DNA from: Ursus arctos
Taxonomy: Eukaryota > Chordata > Mammalia > Carnivora > Ursidae
Assembly (NCBI RefSeq): GCF_023065955.2
Contig: NW_026622930.1
Span: 16,345,449 to 16,409,448 of the forward strand
Direction: 5' to 3'
DNA: 64,000 nt
Each line of letters starts with the position of its first letter. Positions within the stretch are counted from its first letter, which is position 1. Below, piece by piece: positions 58,848-64,000 of the stretch. Both the position numbers and the translations under genes were made by a program. The notes below the pieces were generated by a model. The model worked only from the letters and a program-made list of their open reading frames with translations, was not told the origin of the DNA and made no database searches.

Positions 58848-59090
58848 GCAAGGATTTGCAAAGTACAACCTGTTTTTTTGTATAGTCCATGAATTAAGGG
58901 TTGTAAAAACAAAACAAAACAAAACAAAACAAAACAAAACAAAACAAAACAAAACACACAGCAAAGCAGACACTGACTACAGCAATATTAAACAATATGC
59001 CTGCACGGGGCCTGCAAAGTCTGATGTATTTACTGTCTGGCCATTTAAGATAAAGTTTGCCAACCCTTGACCTAAAGGCAGCAGTAATAA
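58848..59090 (+). mobile_element. hAT-type MER element carrying a (CAAAA)n run
   Basis: 'cagcaaggatttgcaaagta' at the left, 'gcctgcaaagtctgatgtat', 'ttactgtctggccatttaag' and the right end 'agtttgccaacccttg' match the family also seen at 13025-13242. About ten CAAAA units (58907-58955) lie inside. The 118-codon minus-strand frame (58894-59250) is read through this element and is rejected as a gene. Confidence 0.7.
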
Positions 59091-60844
59091 CTGGCATTGT
59101 AAGTGGCAAGTAAAGAGAAACCACATCTGGAAAATCTAAAGGGATCGTCACAAACACCATGTAGCTCATAGGCACTCTGGGAGGTTTGTAGACCAGAGCT
59201 GAGGGCGCCAGATTAGAGGAATTGCCAGTTTTGTAGTAGAGTTTGTCCACGAAGCATTGTCCTCTGTTAATACTATAGGTACAAATGCCACAAATGCTGG
59301 GAATGGGACGTAGGGGCTATTGCTCCCACCAGCCTCACCAAAACGGATGGCCTACAGTCCTTGCTCTTGCACATAACTAGCTTTTGCCTTAGTGTCTCTG
59401 ACAAATTTGGATGTTTAGCAGAGCCTCAGTCATATTTCCGTGTCTCAACTGTATGGGATGTCAGAAAAACAGTAAGTGTTATGTATGTTAGCTATTTTAA
59501 TTGTGGTTCATATTATCCCAGGTACTAGGTATGATAAGGGTGATTTAGTGCCTTAGTAAGGTAATAGGCGATCCAACAGGGTAGAGCAGAGACCATAAAT
59601 AGTAAGCACGAATAAATGGGTAGAGAAAGGAAGATGGATTCAATGTGCGGGAAGAAGTACAGGTCCCGTGAGAAATGATCACTCCCAAGGGAGGGCTGCC
59701 TGATGATATTTTAGTTCCCTTTTTAGTTGTCACAAGGCCTGTCTGAATTAGGGCTTCTGTTCCTGGATTTCCATAGGTTCTCATTAATTTCCTAGTTAGA
59801 CACTTTTTTTTTTTTATACAAACTCATGTGAAGAGGACATATTTACAACCTGATGAGTTCTAACTGGAAATACTTCCCTGTTTCTCCCCACCCACTCCCC
59901 ATACTACTTAGGAATCTTACGGTTACATGTAACAGAGACACGCATCTCAGACTAGCTTCGAAGGAGTTTAAGAGTCTCAGGAAACCCAAAGATAGGAATG
60001 ATATGACCCTCAAGAAAAAACCTCTTTAGGATTTTGTCTAACTGTTGCTAGCATTGGCTTCTCTCTACACCTCATTTTAATAGTTTTGCTCAGTACAGAC
60101 AGGCTTTAAAAAACAAACAGATAAACAAGCAAACACCTTGTAAAAGTCATAGCAAATGCCTACCTCTGGGCTTGAACTTTCACATTTTAACCATGGCAAA
60201 AGAAGACAAATATGTTTAATCTATCTGGAGTCCAAAATCTTGGTGAAATGACTCACTGACCTCACTTGTGTGTCTACCTCCAGTACAATAAACTAGGGTC
60301 AAGGCAGTGGCTTCTATCTTTGGCCAAATTTGGGTGTTCTTTCTTTTATACACATATAAAGATATATGCTATAGCTCCCACTTCTAGGAACACATAATGT
60401 AAAAGACAAGTCATAGTAATTGTAATACAGCGGTGTCATGAAGCAATATACTCATGCATTGTTTAGCACATCGAGTAAGAAACAGGAGAGTCAGAATTAA
60501 GAACTCTTCTTTAACTGGGGACCATACTCTCTTAGACGTCATGTAAGTCATGTAAGGTCCAAATAAGTCAGATGTCGCTTTATAATTAATATAAGGATTT
60601 TTTAACTTGATGTTTATAAAGGTAAAAATATGCATGCCATTTGAGAACGGTTGACTTTACACTATACGCTGACCACCAAATAGCTTATTACCACACATGC
60701 AACTTAAGTAAAATGACATAATTCTAACCAGAAGGACTCAGAGGAGAACTTTCCATTTTCTTTTTCTAAGAATGTGTGAAAGCCCTAATCCAAATGTCAT
60801 TGAAAGAATTGTCTCTGGGCTGGTATTTTTCCAGATTTATTTTC
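59091..60844. other. Unassigned stretch, perhaps with an old repeat
   Basis: The part near 59910-60080 ('cggttacatgtaacagagac') resembles a widespread medium-reiteration family I cannot name. No gene was recognised. Confidence 0.4.
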
Positions 60845-61270
60845 TTAAGTTGTCCAGCATTTTTGTTCCCTCTCTGGACAGCTGTGTCGATTGACTCTAT
60901 TGTGGTATTGAAAGGGGGCATTTATTCTTTCATAATTGGCAAAAAGAACATCTACAGGATTAGAGTTGAATGCAACAAGAGATTCTCTCTTGGAAAGCAG
61001 CTTTGGCAGCCTTACATTCTGCATGACATTAAGCATTCTTTCTGGCAAGAGCTGCACATGGTGTTTACCGTTTAACCATTCCATGGCTACACAAAGCATT
61101 AGAGAAGAAGAAAGGAGCCATGATTCAACAGTCCGAGGAGGTATCTCAGAAGAGATGGCATTTGAACCATTCTTGGAAGAAAATTTTGACTTAGGTAGTG
61201 ATATAAGCAGTAACTGAGATGCCAATTTCTTAGCCAATGCTATACTCTTTCTTACCCTGCTTTTCAACAT
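60845..61270 (-). other. Longest open frame in the window, no recognised product
   Basis: A 141-codon frame from ATG, containing LCVAMEWLNGKHHVQLLPER and then MLNVMQNVRLPKLLSKRES. The WLN...NVRLP pattern loosely recalls the BACK domain of Kelch-like proteins, but no kelch repeats or BTB domain follow in any frame nearby. With the AT-rich base composition, stops occur in about 6-7% of codons, so a frame this long is expected roughly once by chance in 64 kb. Treated as non-coding unless conservation shows otherwise. Confidence 0.12.
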
Positions 61271-62689
61271 TTTTTCCCTTCACCCGAGGAACCTATGATT
61301 AACGAAAGTATTGACATAAATCTCTACTTGAAGGCAGTAAGTACTTAACAAAATCTTGAATTCTACAGTAATTTTTCTGAGGTATAAGAAAACCCTTCAT
61401 TATCGTTCTCCACTTGGCTCTTGATCAAGGTTTTCATTCAAATTCTGTAGATCACCTTTTGATCTAGTAATGTATTGATTTTTACAATGTAATTTTTTTC
61501 TGATAAATTCCCAAGTAAAAGTCACTCATTTAGATGGACAAGAGAAAGAGTGGAAGAAAAAGCAGCATACGTGGGTCATGTAGATAAAGTGGAGTAGGAA
61601 GAGAAATAGACATGCAGAAGAATGACTTATCAGAAAGTTACACTCCTTGAGACTCTCTTGGAGTTAGAATTACAAGAACTCAGCGTACCAGTTAAGGAAG
61701 TTCACTTATTTTGTCTCCTAATTTTTCTAGCATGCAGAAAGTTAGAATTATAGTACAACTCCATATAGGAAACAATTTGGAAGACTTTGCCACTTTGACA
61801 TAGACAAAAACATTACCAGTAAGACAGAGGGGACTTTTCTTTTGTTCACCAGGGTTTGCCGGTGCATGGCATCTCCAGTTCTCTGATCAAACAGAGGCTA
61901 AGAATGGGTGATAGGATCAATGAGCCAGCCAATGTTCAATCAAAAATACAAATAAAACAAAATGAACTTCTTTCACAAAATGACAAGCCAGGGAGTTCCC
62001 TCAATAAAAATTTTGTTTGGGAATGGAGACTTATTAAGCTTATGCTTCTATTTATACCAAATAGAATATTCCCTTATACACCAACAGAAACAGAGGACCA
62101 TCCAGGCCAAAACAAAACCATATGAATACCTTGCGGTTAACATAAGAATTTTTTATATATAGACAAAGGTTTAATAATATTATACAAATACATAGGTTTA
62201 ATTATCTGATACAAAATCCTATTTGGTTGCAAATCTTAGGGTAAGATATAATAAGTTCAGCAATGAGATACAAGGAACCTAGTCAGAGTTCAAATCCTTG
62301 CCGGTTCTTAGGAGGACAGAGTCTTGTGTATTCCTATAGGCTGAAGATTGGGCAGAATACTGTCTTCATCAACAGAGGGATGGTTTCTTGTTTATTTTAT
62401 TCTACTCAGTGTCTGTACAATGTCACCTTTGAGATAAGATGGAATTAAAAATTACAAAAAGAGTGTAATATGTGAGTTCTAGAAAATACTTCATGGCTAT
62501 ACTTTTCCAATCTATCACACCTATTACCCTGCTTGGTGACTACAATTTTCCAAAGTAAGCATTTTTTTTGGGGGGGGGGTTAAGAAAGTTTTAACAGACT
62601 TGGAAAGTTTAAAATACACTACAATTCTAATGATCGAGTTAATATCTGTAGATATAGACATATACACACGTGTACTGAAAAAAATATAG
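61271..62689. other. Unassigned interval
   Basis: AT-rich DNA with a short GC-run 'ttttttttggggggggggt' at about 62562-62580. No gene was recognised. Confidence 0.45.
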
Positions 62690-62998
62690 ATCCTTGGGGT
62701 TGGGGGAATGAGAGAGATGTGGCTTAAGTCAACTAGTAGTTAAGTCCTGGAGAGCTAATACTTAGTAAAATGATTATAGACAATAAAACTGTATTACAAA
62801 CATTAAACTTCCTAAGAGACTAGATCTTAGCTGTTGCCACCACAAAAAGAAATGGTAATTACATGACACCATAGAGGTGTTAGCTAGTGCTACAATGGCA
62901 ATTATATTGCAATATAAATGCATAAAATCAACATTTTGTTCACCTTAAGCACACAACGTTATATGTCAATTGTGTCTTGATTTTAAAAAATGCTGTAA
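62690..62998 (+). mobile_element. L1 3' UTR, plus strand
   Basis: 'ggggttgggggaatgagaga', 'gagactagatcttagctgtt', 'aaaagaaatggtaattacat', 'attatattgcaatataaatg' and 'acaacgttatatgtcaattg' follow the 3' UTR of an L1MA/L1MB-type element in order. Only a weak A stretch marks the tail. Confidence 0.85.
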
Positions 62999-64000
62999 TA
63001 AAGTTGGCTTATCTCCAAAGCTCCTAACCATAGGTTAAAGGGAGAAAATAACAAAATGCCCACTCTGATTAAACTCTAACTCCTGTAAGATAATTTAAAT
63101 CTCCCCTATATGTTATGTGCAATATCTCTTATTTTAAGACATTCTGTGGGTTAGACAATAATAAAACATCATCAAGTGCTCCCTCCTCCAATAACTTCAT
63201 TTTCCTTTGCCATGTTAATGCTACACAGTTAATGCTAAATAATTGCTTGATAACTAAAGGCATGAAAATGAAGTTTCCTTTGAATTTTTTCCTGAGATTA
63301 ACCCTGTGGTTACTAACAGTACCAGACAACATGTTAGGTACTCAAAAGCATTTGCATCAATACATAAGAATATTCTAGCATTTTAAAACTCTGAACATTA
63401 ACAAACGATTTTATATACACACCTACAAAAACCATTCACATTTATATCTTTATCAAATTTCTCCTTGGCAGAAAAAATCCTCCCAAGATGAAGATAATGT
63501 TCTATAGCATTGTATAAACAGCATGAATAAAACTTTCTGGCTAGGAGATTTTTGTGCCCACCCCCCGACACCCCAATTTAAAAAAAAAAATGAAAAATTG
63601 GCATTCTAACTTGCAATTCTTAGAAAATGTTCATGAGATATGTAAATATATCTTTCAGCTTCACTTTTTAGCCTACAGTATAGTGAGCACAGTTGTGTTT
63701 CCTTGTCCCCTGGTCCCATTCTCATAGATCTTCTCTCACACCCGTGGATGTACTGGGCTGTAACTTATGGAGAATTGTATTCACAATACAGTTATAATCG
63801 GTTGTGATCCATCCTTGTATGAACAATGCTATAAAATTATATTGTATGCATGCTTCATTAAACACAATAGCCATTTTCAAGTGTAAATTAAAAACATTTC
63901 CCATTATGAATTATTAGGCTTCCAGGCTGAACCCACTTTAGAAAAGCCTTGTAAAGTTTGCAGCCTGATCCCTGCTTACCTAAATAATCTAGCCCATTAG
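62999..64000. other. Unassigned interval to window end
   Basis: AT-rich unique-looking DNA with a C run and an A run at about 63560-63590. No gene or repeat was recognised. Confidence 0.45.

Noticed and set aside
58894..59250. 118-codon minus-strand frame with a Phe/Cys-rich end
   Set aside because: It reads through the CAAAA repeat and a hAT element; the end is simple-sequence translation.

Overview
The window is nuclear DNA from a carnivoran mammal. The main evidence is at least twelve copies of the tRNA-Lys-derived Can-SINE, on both strands, several with perfect target-site duplications. Ancient mammalian repeats (MIR, L2, hAT, MaLR, L1) are also present, with CpG depletion and long AT-rich non-coding tracts. 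The youngest SINEs and a 3'-terminal L1 fragment look most like bears, seals and their relatives (arctoid caniforms). That last step is inference from remembered consensus sequences; nothing was aligned.

No intact protein-coding gene was recognised. The open reading frames are short and lie in repeats, on the opposite strand of repeats, in microsatellites, or at lengths expected by chance. The longest (141 codons, minus strand, 60845-61270) is about what chance gives in 64 kb of AT-rich DNA. The one recognisable gene-derived sequence is a 5'-truncated EEF1A1 retropseudogene on the minus strand (10425-10808). The window is therefore probably an intron of a large gene or a gene desert.

Layout: 1-3.6 kb is stacked L1 debris, with a back-to-front L1 piece and a DNA transposon nested in an L1. 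3.6-9.4 kb holds MIRs (one nested in another), a TTTC microsatellite and two SINEs. 10.4-14.1 kb has the EEF1A1 retrocopy, two neighbouring hAT-type elements, an L2 and an L1 tail. 15.6-26 kb is microsatellite-rich, with two hAT elements near 21-23 kb and a GC-richer unique stretch at 17.5-18.1 kb. 26-31 kb carries MIR and L2 fragments. 31-35 kb has unique, possibly conserved DNA, an exon-like interval at 31.4 kb and a tandem SINE pair. 35.8-43.1 kb holds a long GAAA repeat, a carnivore L1 3' end and four SINEs. 45.4-51 kb is a pile of minus-strand L1 fragments with SINEs and one tail-only micro-insertion. 51-59 kb has two MaLR-like LTRs, a MIR, a repeat-poor AT-rich stretch and a third hAT-type copy. 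59-64 kb is mostly unassigned, ending with an L1 3' UTR.

Nothing here looks like a new biological system. The most useful observations are structural: a MER5A/MER20-like chimera, a retroinsertion consisting almost only of a poly(A) tail between 19-bp direct repeats, nested insertions that order events in time, young SINEs usable as lineage markers, and several repeat-free intervals that could be conserved regulatory DNA. All repeat family names come from recognition by eye and should be confirmed with RepeatMasker.
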